From Clostridiaceae bacterium UBA4839 (lineage in GTDB: Bacteria; Bacillota; Clostridia; Clostridiales; Caloramatoraceae): a DNA stretch of 7,661 nucleotides. The stretch covers positions 8,501 to 16,161 of the forward strand of contig DHEX01000098.1 in assembly GCA_002400085.1 (NCBI GenBank). The letters run 5' to 3'. A program made the position numbers and the translations under genes. Of this stretch, positions 1 to 5,733 are shown piece after piece (position 1 is the stretch's first letter; each line of letters begins with the position of its first letter). The notes beneath the pieces were generated by a model that ran no database searches, was not told the origin of the DNA, and worked only from the letters and a program-made list of their open reading frames with translations.

Positions 1-1
1 T

Positions 2-850
2 ATGCCCCAAATCGAATATAAATTAATAGATGATGTTGAAAACGGTATGGAGCAAATTGAACAAAAAGCAGTGGATAATTCAAAACAGGAATTTACAAAT
101 AATAATGAAAAAGCTCAGCTTAATCAACCAGGACTTACATATAATAATGAAAAAGCTCAATTAAATCAAAATGAAATTTTATTAACAGATAATTTAAATG
201 CTAGTTATGCAGAGGACAGCAAATTAAATACTTATAATAAGCAGCCAAATTTAAATATCAGTAATAAAACAGCTTCTTTTGACAAAGAAATACTAAAGTT
301 TATGCTGAAAAAAGCAGAGGTTAAAGGTGATAAAGAAATTAACATTGTATCCCTTAATGATATATTAATATCTGCTAAAGAAAGCAGCAAGATTTCTTCA
401 CCCTTTCTTCCCCAATCTATGATTAAAATGATTGATAATATTAGTATATTAAAATTTTTATATAACAATTATAACCTTTATTATTTTAATACTTACATAG
501 ATAATAAAACTTATAAAAATAATATTATAATTAAAAACAAATATAAATCCTATAACCATATTGATGAAAATGATGTTAAAGCTTTTATAAATGTGGAAAC
601 TCCAAATTTAGGAAATGTTGAAGGCTATTTAATTAAAAAAAATAAGAATTTAATTATAACATTAAAAACAGATAATGCTTATGTGCCAATTTTTAAAAGT
701 AGCACTGAGCTTCTTAAAGATAAACTGCAGGAATCAGGTTATAATGTAATAAGTATCTCAGTTGAAAGCATTAAAAATAGCAACAATATAATTTCTGCTT
801 CAACATTTTTTAGTGATTTTATTTTTAAAGAACTGGATGTGAAAGTGTGA
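2..850 (+). CDS. FliK-like C-terminal domain protein (YlqG-type), possibly 5'-incomplete
   Basis: Likely distant relative of the flagellar hook-length control protein FliK, of the kind found beside a small FlhB-like protein in Firmicutes (YlqG of Bacillus). Residues about 1-95 are Asn/Lys/Gln-rich, low-complexity and probably disordered, and carry a duplicated NNEKAQLNQ block (residues 34-42 and 48-56). Residues about 195-258 resemble the FliK C-terminal domain: INVETPNLGNVEGYL, then a beta strand, then an ELLKDKLQESGYNVISISVE helix-strand pattern. In FliK this domain contacts the FlhB C-terminal domain to switch export specificity, and the next gene encodes exactly such a domain with a 4-nt GTGA overlap, implying translational coupling. 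An ATG is at base 2, but no upstream sequence is visible, so the true start may lie outside the window. The family call rests on the C-terminal pattern and the neighbour; the exact role is unknown. Confidence 0.6.
   Translation: MPQIEYKLIDDVENGMEQIEQKAVDNSKQEFTNNNEKAQLNQPGLTYNNEKAQLNQNEILLTDNLNASYAEDSKLNTYNKQPNLNISNKTASFDKEILKFMLKKAEVKGDKEINIVSLNDILISAKESSKISSPFLPQSMIKMIDNISILKFLYNNYNLYYFNTYIDNKTYKNNIIIKNKYKSYNHIDENDVKAFINVETPNLGNVEGYLIKKNKNLIITLKTDNAYVPIFKSSTELLKDKLQESGYNVISISVESIKNSNNIISASTFFSDFIFKELDVKV
101..169 (+). repeat. Two-copy tandem repeat, 42-bp period, within the FliK-like gene
   Basis: Two nearly identical 27-base blocks (101-127 and 143-169) sit 42 bases apart in frame, both encoding NNEKAQLNQ. 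They differ only at synonymous positions (CAGCTT versus CAATTA). This suggests an old in-frame duplication of a 14-codon unit in the disordered N-terminal part, kept at the protein level. Confidence 0.75.
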
Positions 851-1110
851 AGGAAAGAAAAACTGCTGCTGCATTAAAATATGATGATAAGTATAATGTT
901 CCTATAGTCACTGCAATTGGTTTTGGGCAAATAGCTGAAAGGATTGTTAAAGAAGCAAAAAAAAATGATGTTCATATTGTAGAAAATAAAGAACTTATGA
1001 AAAATCTTTCTAAAGTTCCTATAGGTCAAAGCATACCTGAAGAGCTGTATGAACCTGTAGCCGAAATAATTGCATATATTTATAAAATAGATGAAAAAGT
1101 AAAAAAATAA
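847..1110 (+). CDS. Stand-alone FlhB C-terminal-domain protein (EscU/YscU/HrcU export switch family, YlqH-type)
   Basis: An 87-residue protein matching the cytoplasmic C-terminal domain of FlhB, the substrate-specificity switch of the flagellar type III export gate. Characteristic segments are AAALKYD (residues 7-13), VPIVTAIG (18-25), IAERIVKEAKKNDVHIVENKEL (29-50, beginning at the FlhB helix) and IPEELYEPVAEIIAYIY (63-79). No transmembrane segment is present, unlike full FlhB (about 350 residues). The start corresponds to the region just after the NPTH autocleavage site, and no NPTH is present, so self-cleavage is not expected. The GTG start at 847 overlaps the previous stop (GTGA), and no strong ribosome site precedes it, fitting translational coupling to the FliK-like gene. 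YlqH-type paralogues are known in Firmicutes; partial substitution for FlhB-C has been proposed for such proteins, but that role is not shown by this sequence. Confidence 0.88.
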   Translation: MKERKTAAALKYDDKYNVPIVTAIGFGQIAERIVKEAKKNDVHIVENKELMKNLSKVPIGQSIPEELYEPVAEIIAYIYKIDEKVKK

Positions 1111-1122
1111 TAAAAGCAACGC

Positions 1123-1131
1123 GGGGTGATC
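1123..1131 (+). promoter_or_regulatory. Extended ribosome binding site fixing the DUF2225 start
   Basis: GGGGTGATC matches the 3' end of 16S rRNA (complement GGAGGTGATCC) over GGTGATC. It ends just ahead of TTG at 1135 at a normal distance. The upstream in-frame GTG at 1126 lies inside this site, so it is probably not the start codon. Confidence 0.65.
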
Positions 1132-1134
1132 TGT

Positions 1135-1836
1135 TTGGTTAAAAACAATACAAAAGTTAATAATGTTAACAATCTTAGTCCATTATATAATAAAAATATT
1201 AAATGTCCTGTTTGTAACGCAAGTTTTAAAGCCAAGGCTATGAGAAAAGGCAAATACAAACTTATTTCAAGGGATTTGGACACCATGCCAAGATATGAGC
1301 CATATAATCCAATGTTTTACGAAGTTATAATATGCCCATCCTGTGGGTATGCTGCTTTATCTCCTGATTTTGAAAATATTACAAGTTTACAAATTGATTT
1401 AATTAATCAAAATTTAAATTCAAATTCAAAGCTAAAGCCTCATAATTATCCTGACACTTATGATGCTGATATTGCTATTGAAAGATATAAATTTGCTCTC
1501 ATTTTTTCCATTATTAAAAAGGATAAAATGAGTATACAGGCGCTTATATGCTTAAAAATTGCCTGGATGTATAGACTTAAGGAAGATAAAACTGAAGTGA
1601 AGTTTTTAGCTGATGCATTAAATGGATTTAAAAAGGCTTATGAAGCAGAAACCTTTCCTGTTTGTGGAATGAATCAGGCAAATCTGATGTTTTTAATAGG
1701 CGAGCTTTCACGAAGAGTCGGGAAATATGACGAAGCACTTCAATGGCTAAGTAGAGTAGTCACTAAAACAGGGGTAGCTCCTAAAACAAAAGAAATGGCA
1801 AGAGATTCAAAGGAACTAATTAAAGAAGCTCTTTAA
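1135..1836 (+). CDS. DUF2225 family protein (zinc-ribbon plus TPR-like helices)
   Basis: A 233-residue cytoplasmic protein of the DUF2225 family, whose function is not established. Two CxxC pairs, CPVC (residues 24-27) and CPSC (67-70), form a probable four-cysteine zinc site. Between them lies a basic stretch and the sequence RDLDTMPRYEPYNPMFYEV, typical of the family. The rest is alpha-helical; residues about 175-230 (ANLMFLIGELSRRVGKYDEA onward) resemble tetratricopeptide helices, suggesting protein binding. The start chosen is TTG at 1135; GTG at 1126 would add three residues but falls within the ribosome binding site. It lies 24 nt after the FlhB-like gene, likely in the same operon. The stop codon is embedded in a strong hairpin. 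No signal peptide or membrane segment is visible. Confidence 0.85.
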   Translation: MVKNNTKVNNVNNLSPLYNKNIKCPVCNASFKAKAMRKGKYKLISRDLDTMPRYEPYNPMFYEVIICPSCGYAALSPDFENITSLQIDLINQNLNSNSKLKPHNYPDTYDADIAIERYKFALIFSIIKKDKMSIQALICLKIAWMYRLKEDKTEVKFLADALNGFKKAYEAETFPVCGMNQANLMFLIGELSRRVGKYDEALQWLSRVVTKTGVAPKTKEMARDSKELIKEAL

Positions 1837-1847
1837 TTAGTTCCTTT
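1809..1847 (+). terminator. Perfect 17-bp hairpin spanning the DUF2225 stop codon
   Basis: Bases 1809-1825 and 1831-1847 are exact reverse complements around a 5-base loop (1826-1830). The stem includes the last codons and the TAA stop of the DUF2225 gene and ends in TTT. It probably terminates the + strand operon or stabilises its 3' end. The U-tract is short (three T inside the stem, then GCAAAT), so termination may be incomplete and transcription could continue into the structured region that follows. Confidence 0.6.
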
Positions 1848-1875
1848 GCAAATAATCAAATAATTCTTAGAAAAA

Positions 1876-1967
1876 CTTGCCCACGGGCGTAGCATTTGTA
1901 ATACCCCATTCTTAAGGCAGGGAATAACGGATGCTATCCCACTAGATAAAGTTAGTTAAGCTGCTAA
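1876..1967. other. Structured intergenic element: candidate ncRNA or decayed IS200/IS605-type right end
   Basis: This is the only GC-richer patch in the intergenic region and has no ORF. On the + strand, GGG(C)GTAGCAT (1885-1895) pairs with ATGCTATCCC (1931-1940). The pairing continues inward as TTGT/ACGG (1896-1899 with 1927-1930), AT/AT (1901-1902 with 1924-1925) and CCC/GGG (1904-1906 with 1920-1922), giving one imperfect hairpin of about 56 nt. A small TTAG/CTAA hairpin follows (1952-1967). The inner CCCC...GGG arm inside a longer stem resembles, from memory, right ends or omega-RNAs of TnpB-carrying elements, but no tnpA or tnpB is present. On the - strand the same element is followed by a T5 run (1871-1875), so a - strand RNA or terminator is also possible. 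Identity unresolved. Confidence 0.45.
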
Positions 1968-1978
1968 ATAATAAGATA

Positions 1979-2007
1979 GGAGATGAAATTCACAAAAATT
2001 CATCTCC
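1979..2007. terminator. Probable bidirectional terminator between convergent genes
   Basis: GGAGATGAA (1979-1987) and TTCATCTCC (1999-2007) form a 9-bp perfect stem with an 11-base loop. On the + strand it is followed by ATTTTATTT; on the - strand by TATCTTATTATTT. It lies 7 bases beyond the stop of the - strand ATPase gene and at the end of the + strand structured element, so it can end transcription from both sides. Confidence 0.75.
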
Positions 2008-2014
2008 ATTTTAT

Positions 2015-2428
2015 TTAAACAGCTAAATATTCGGCTTCAATATTTTCCAATTTACATTTCATATTTTTTATCCCAAATACAAAATTAACCTCTGCCTTTT
2101 CACTGATTTTTTTAGCACGCTTTAAAAAATCAGTTACAGCATCGGTATCATCATTTAAAATAACACTTAAATTGTCAATAAAAATTGATTCAATATCATA
2201 ATCTTGTGACAGCATACCATAAATAAAACCAATCAAAGAATCAACACTTGAAATGGGGAAAGATGAAACATTAACATGACGAATAGAAGAATCGAGTTCA
2301 AATATACCTTCTGAATTAATACTGATCCAAACAATATGTCCGTTTGTCTTTTCAGCAGTTTCATTTGCAATTGATAAAAGCCTTTTTGTTTTTCCTGAGC
2401 CTCTGTCGCCCGCAATTACTTGAACCAT
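2015..2428 (-). CDS. Small P-loop ATPase-like protein, function unknown
   Basis: A 137-residue soluble protein with a Walker A motif GDRGSGKT (residues 7-14) preceded by a hydrophobic strand (MVQVIA), and a likely Walker B strand SIFIDN (81-86, Asp85). A second strand HIVWIS (31-36) and the sequence NFVFGI (115-120) complete a minimal RecA/P-loop-like core. It is much shorter than most P-loop ATPases and has no recognisable partner domain, DNA-binding motif or membrane segment. The start chosen is ATG at 2428, placed ideally after GGGGTGATT; the upstream in-frame GTG at 2437 would add three residues but lies inside that site. A sigma-A-like promoter precedes it and a bidirectional terminator follows it, so it looks like a single-gene unit. 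Nucleotide binding is inferred; the cellular role is not. Confidence 0.75.
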   Translation of the reverse strand: MVQVIAGDRGSGKTKRLLSIANETAEKTNGHIVWISINSEGIFELDSSIRHVNVSSFPISSVDSLIGFIYGMLSQDYDIESIFIDNLSVILNDDTDAVTDFLKRAKKISEKAEVNFVFGIKNMKCKLENIEAEYLAV

Positions 2429-2431
2429 TTT

Positions 2432-2440
2432 AATCACCCC
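2432..2440 (-). promoter_or_regulatory. Extended ribosome binding site deciding the ATPase start
   Basis: Read on the - strand, GGGGTGATT complements the 16S rRNA 3' end over GGTGAT and is followed after three A by ATG at 2428. The GTG of the longer reading (2437-2435) is part of this site, which argues for the shorter protein. Confidence 0.6.
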
Positions 2441-2470
2441 ATTATTTATATTTTTTAATTACCTACTTTA

Positions 2471-2499
2471 ATAATAGTATAGTCAGAAAATTATTTCAA
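2471..2499 (-). promoter_or_regulatory. Sigma-A-like promoter of the P-loop ATPase gene
   Basis: On the - strand, TTGAAA (2499-2494) and TATTAT (2476-2471) are separated by exactly 17 bases. The predicted transcript would start near 2464, giving a leader of about 36 nt. Each box departs from TTGACA/TATAAT by one or two bases. AT-rich DNA produces such matches by chance, so confidence is moderate. Confidence 0.5.
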
Positions 2500-2620
2500 T
2501 TACCTTTTGTCTTATAATTCACTTTCATTTAATATTATTGACTAATTTGCTCATATTATGCAAGTTTTCCTTTGCTTATTTAACTTTTTTAAAATAAGCA
2601 ATTACAAGATAAAATCCTCT

Positions 2621-2673
2621 ATTTGTATAACCATACCCTTTACTGCTAAAAATCAGAGTATAGTTATACAAAT
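2621..2673 (-). other. Long stem-loop downstream of the Usp-like gene (likely RNA 3' hairpin)
   Basis: Arms 2621-2639 and 2655-2673 are inverted over 19 bases, with a 15-base loop. The two positions that are C-A mismatches in + strand RNA become G-U wobbles in - strand RNA, so all 19 pairs form on the - strand. The hairpin begins 18 bases after the stop of the Usp-like gene and is followed on the - strand by GATTTTATC, a weak U-tract. Most likely it ends or stabilises that mRNA; an operator palindrome is the alternative, since the outer 11 bases (ATTTGTATAAC/GTTATACAAAT) are perfectly symmetrical. The rest of the 2441-2691 gap holds the ATPase promoter and a minor 10-bp inverted repeat. Confidence 0.5.
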
Positions 2674-2691
2674 ATCAGGTTGAAACATTAT

Positions 2692-3090
2692 TTAACTATT
2701 ACCTTCATTACGGGACATAATATAAAATTCGCATGATGGAAGGCTATCCCTAATTGCCTTTATTATTCCATCATCATTAAAATCATCTGTTGTTTCTCCA
2801 AGAATAATATGTCCTATGTTTTTTTCCACTGCAAACTTTTCAATAGTAGAAATAACATCGTTAGCTCTTAAAACAGTTAATTCTGCACCTACGTTTTTAG
2901 AAATATCAAAGAGATATTCAAGAGCTTCAGCTTCTTTTTGGTTTCCCAAAAAGTTAACTCCTTCCTTAGCAACATGAATTACGTAAAGTTCTCCACCAAG
3001 TTTTTCTCTTAAATGTGCTCCTTTTTTTATAAGTCTTTCACAAGTTTTTTGCTGAGTTACACAAACTAATATATTTTCTTTTACTGACAC
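2692..3090 (-). CDS. Universal stress protein-like (Usp/KdpD-type nucleotide-binding fold)
   Basis: A 132-residue cytoplasmic protein with the alpha/beta Usp fold: first strand NILVCVT (residues 6-12), helix with CERLIKKGAHLREKL (17-31), strand ELYVIHV (34-40), a long helix (50-67), strand ELTVLR (70-75), helix IEKFAVEKNIGHIILGE (83-99, strand included) and a final strand CEFYIMSR (120-127). The order most resembles the Usp domain embedded in KdpD sensor kinases. The usual ATP loop G-x2-G-x9-G-S/T is not recognisable (sequence reads GETTDDFNDDGI), so ATP binding is doubtful. The start is GTG at 3090, seven bases after a GGGG ribosome site. A -10 box lies about 42 bases upstream of the start. 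No kdp genes are nearby. Role in stress or signalling is inferred from the fold only. Confidence 0.7.
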   Translation of the reverse strand: MSVKENILVCVTQQKTCERLIKKGAHLREKLGGELYVIHVAKEGVNFLGNQKEAEALEYLFDISKNVGAELTVLRANDVISTIEKFAVEKNIGHIILGETTDDFNDDGIIKAIRDSLPSCEFYIMSRNEGNS

Positions 3091-3096
3091 TCTAAC

Positions 3097-3113
3097 TACC
3101 CCTTTCGTGGGTA
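3097..3113 (-). promoter_or_regulatory. Small hairpin covering the ribosome binding site of the Usp-like gene
   Basis: On the - strand TACCC (3113-3109) can pair with GGGTA (3101-3097) around a 7-base loop. The 3' arm contains most of the GGGG ribosome site (3102-3099) of the GTG-start gene. The stem is short (5 bp), so it may only modulate initiation; a regulatory role is speculative. Confidence 0.3.
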
Positions 3114-3131
3114 AATACTCTCCCTAAAATC

Positions 3132-3137
3132 ATTATA
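3132..3137 (-). promoter_or_regulatory. Candidate -10 box for the Usp-like gene
   Basis: A perfect TATAAT lies on the - strand about 42 bases before the GTG start. No good -35 hexamer is found 16-18 bases upstream (TATCAT at 17), so it is either a weak sigma-A promoter or one helped by an activator. No convincing terminator of the chemoreceptor gene is visible between 3138 and 3217, only a TTTTTT run (3200-3205), so read-through from upstream is also possible. Confidence 0.4.
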
Positions 3138-3217
3138 CTATATCTTAAACTATGATGATACAGAATAAATATTTGTAACAATTTATTTTCAATTAATTAA
3201 AAAACAACTCATGTTAT

Positions 3218-5692
3218 TTATTCAATATTACTGTTTAAATTTTTTATTATAATATCATCAAAGTTAATAAATCCTAAAGCATTTTGTCTTACACCAATAA
3301 TATTATCCCGTGAAAGAAGACCAGATATAGGATGATAAAGGAATATCCATGGTGCATCATCTACAATGTATTGTTGTATTTGTTTATACATTTCTTCACG
3401 CTTAATCGGGTTTATTATACGGCGTGCTTCCTCCATAAGTTCATATACTTTTTCACTTTTATATCCAGCAAAATTTGTTGCACTTTCAGGTGCAAAATTT
3501 GGCTCTAAAAAATTGTCCTCATCGCCAGTATCAGCTATCCACCCACTTATAAATATGTGGCAGGAAGAAATATTATTCTTATCATAATAAGCCTTAGAAG
3601 GAACTTTTTTTATCTCACAGTTAATTCCCACATCTTTCAAATCTCTCATTATGTATTGTGAAACCTTTCCATTAATACTATTTTCATCACCTTCACGACC
3701 CAATATTATCAATTTATCATTAATTTTCTTTCTTTTAAGTATACTTAATGCCTTTTCCTTGTTATACTCATAGCCGCTTAAATAATCATTTTTAATTATA
3801 CTGGGTGGAATTGGTCCCTTAGATTCTTCAGCCATTCCTCCTATTATTTCATTGATAATTCTTTTTTTATTAATAGCATAATTAATTGCTCTTCTAATCT
3901 CAACATCCTGAACAATATTTGAATTTGATTTGAAATTAAACCCTGCATAGTTTGTTGTCATAAGATTCTGATACTTTATTTTTTCAAAATAAGCTGTGCC
4001 TCTTAGCTTGTCTAACTCATCTTTGCTGCTTATTAATACAAAATCATTATCACCATTTAAAAATTCCTCAACAGGATCACTAGCATTATATTTTATTCTT
4101 ATTTTATCCACATATGGCGGACCGCCAAAATAATCATTAAATGCCTCAAGTATATAATATCCGTCTGAAGTTTCTTTTAAAATGTAAGGCCCACAGCCAA
4201 CAAATATATTCTTTTTTAAATCTTCTTCTGACATAATAGCGCAGCAGCTTTTAGCAAGATTTAGTAAAAAGCCCGTATATGGCCTTATTAGCTTAAAGCT
4301 AATCATATATTTATTAATGATTTTTATTCCTGTAATATCATTAGCTTTACCATTATTATACTCCTGTGCTCCCTCAATTGGGAAAAGGAACCATGCATTA
4401 GGTGATTTTAAAGAACTGCTTAGCAGCCTGTAAAATGAATATTTTACATCCTCTGATGTTACTTCCTTTCCATTATGAAATTTAGCACCTTTTCTTAAAT
4501 TGAATACCCATGTTAAATTATCATCCTTAAGGTACCAGCTTTTTGCAGCTCCAGGAAGTATACTGTTATTTAAGCCCTGTATTAACAGTCCACTATGTAC
4601 ATTAGAAAGAATTCTTGCGCTCTCTTGATCAAACGCCATTTGCGGATCCTTATTTTCAATTTCTTGAGCCGTACTTATTCTTATTGAATTATCATATTTA
4701 TTACTGCTGTTTATTTTTGCTATCATATTATCTGAAATACTTTTTAAATCTGAAGCTGCATTTGAAAGCATATAAAGGGATTCACTTGTATAACTTGTAT
4801 TAAGTGAAGCAGACTCTACAAAAGACATAACACTTGAAGATGCTTCCTTCATATTTTGAGCTGATATAATTATCTTTTTTAATTCTTCGTTTTGTCCAAT
4901 TATATTCTCTCTAATCTCTAATGTCTTATTAGAGGATGAATCTACAGCTTCAATGATGTCATTAAAAACATCACTTGTATCATCAGCAATTTTTGCTCCC
5001 TCATTTACAATATTTACACTGTTTTTCATAGCATCTAATGCCAAATATATTGTATCATTAATTTCCTTTATGGTTTTTGATATTCTGCCTACAGCTTCAC
5101 TGCTTTGAGCTGCAAGCTTTTTAACTTCAGAAGCAACAACAGCAAATCCCCTCCCTGCTTCCCCAGCTCTTGCAGCTTCAATAGATGCATTTAATGAAAG
5201 CATATTCGTTCTATCTGCTATATCATTAATAAGCTTTAACATTTCCTCTATAGCAGTATATTTTTTCTTTAATTCCGATACAATATTTCTTGAATATTCA
5301 ACTGAATCCTTTATATTGTTCATAGACTCAATTGAATTACTTGATGCTTTAGTTCCGTTTTTGGCTATCACTAATGTATCTGCTGTGTATTTTTGGGCTT
5401 CATTGGACTTATTTATTATATTTTCAGATAATTTAGCATATTTTCTTATTTCGTTTATTACTTCTTCAATGGAGTTCATTTGAATCTCTGTTTGTTTTGA
5501 TATATTTTTTATTATGTTGATTAAATTTTCTGTAGTAAAATTCGTCTCAGTAACTTTGTCTGTTATCCTTTGTACAATACACTCCTGATTACGCTTTAAA
5601 AGTGAAATTTCTTTATCTTCTAAATCTCGACTTTCTACTGCTTTCACCTCATTAACGTCATTGTCATTATTTACTTTTTTAGAAAAAAACAT
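3218..5692 (-). CDS. Soluble methyl-accepting chemotaxis protein fused to a family-5 solute-binding sensor domain
   Basis: An 824-residue chemoreceptor. Residues about 35-330 form the antiparallel coiled-coil signalling domain. The conserved tip lies at about 158-195 (IADRTNMLSLNASIEAARAG, then EAGRGFAVVASEV), the part that binds CheA and CheW. Residues about 340-815 are a complete SBP_bac_5 (DppA/OppA-like) domain: LRKGAKFHNGKEVTSEDVKY (399-418), VGCGPYILKE (498-507), VEIRRAINYAINKKRI (597-612) and GWIADTGDEDNFLEP (717-731). No signal peptide, transmembrane segment or HAMP domain is visible, so both halves should be cytoplasmic, with the sensor on the C-terminal side. SgrR of enterobacteria is a known precedent for a cytoplasmic SBP_bac_5 domain used as a sensor. 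Ligand is unknown; peptides, sugars or other small solutes fit the family. ATG at 5692 follows AGAGGTG by seven bases. The gene lies 41 bases after the 122-residue hypothetical gene and may share its transcript. Confidence 0.9.
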   Translation of the reverse strand: MFFSKKVNNDNDVNEVKAVESRDLEDKEISLLKRNQECIVQRITDKVTETNFTTENLINIIKNISKQTEIQMNSIEEVINEIRKYAKLSENIINKSNEAQKYTADTLVIAKNGTKASSNSIESMNNIKDSVEYSRNIVSELKKKYTAIEEMLKLINDIADRTNMLSLNASIEAARAGEAGRGFAVVASEVKKLAAQSSEAVGRISKTIKEINDTIYLALDAMKNSVNIVNEGAKIADDTSDVFNDIIEAVDSSSNKTLEIRENIIGQNEELKKIIISAQNMKEASSSVMSFVESASLNTSYTSESLYMLSNAASDLKSISDNMIAKINSSNKYDNSIRISTAQEIENKDPQMAFDQESARILSNVHSGLLIQGLNNSILPGAAKSWYLKDDNLTWVFNLRKGAKFHNGKEVTSEDVKYSFYRLLSSSLKSPNAWFLFPIEGAQEYNNGKANDITGIKIINKYMISFKLIRPYTGFLLNLAKSCCAIMSEEDLKKNIFVGCGPYILKETSDGYYILEAFNDYFGGPPYVDKIRIKYNASDPVEEFLNGDNDFVLISSKDELDKLRGTAYFEKIKYQNLMTTNYAGFNFKSNSNIVQDVEIRRAINYAINKKRIINEIIGGMAEESKGPIPPSIIKNDYLSGYEYNKEKALSILKRKKINDKLIILGREGDENSINGKVSQYIMRDLKDVGINCEIKKVPSKAYYDKNNISSCHIFISGWIADTGDEDNFLEPNFAPESATNFAGYKSEKVYELMEEARRIINPIKREEMYKQIQQYIVDDAPWIFLYHPISGLLSRDNIIGVRQNALGFINFDDIIIKNLNSNIE

Positions 5693-5733
5693 ATAATAAC
5701 ACCTCTAAATCCATATTTAAATGGTTATTTATA

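Noticed and set aside
232..468. Open frame on the - strand inside the FliK-like gene
   Set aside because: Low-complexity hydrophobic translation opposite a supported gene, with no ribosome site; a shadow of AT-rich coding DNA. The same holds for - strand frames at 874-1119, 1080-1286 and 2233-2415 and + strand frames at 3366-3587 and 4615-4803.
1876..1967. A complete insertion sequence
   Set aside because: No transposase reading frame, no clear target duplication and no second end are present; only a possible right-end remnant can be argued.
1870..1975. A c-di-GMP or other known riboswitch in the structured region
   Set aside because: The conserved core bases of GEMM and other common riboswitch classes are not visible, and the next gene downstream on the + strand is on the opposite strand, leaving no target to regulate.
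2572..2601. 10-bp inverted repeat TTGCTTATTT/AAATAAGCAA as a terminator
   Set aside because: It is AT-rich, has a 10-base loop, and is not followed by a T-run on either strand; it may be chance in AT-rich DNA.
3218..5692. Two separate genes (MCP and ABC binding protein) merged by a frameshift
   Set aside because: The reading frame is continuous, with no internal ribosome site and lipoprotein signal sequence at the domain junction, and the binding-protein half lacks the signal peptide a stand-alone exported protein would need.
5700..5733. Imperfect palindrome CCATATTTAAATGG before the chemoreceptor as an operator
   Set aside because: Symmetry is short and mostly AT; not distinguishable from background.
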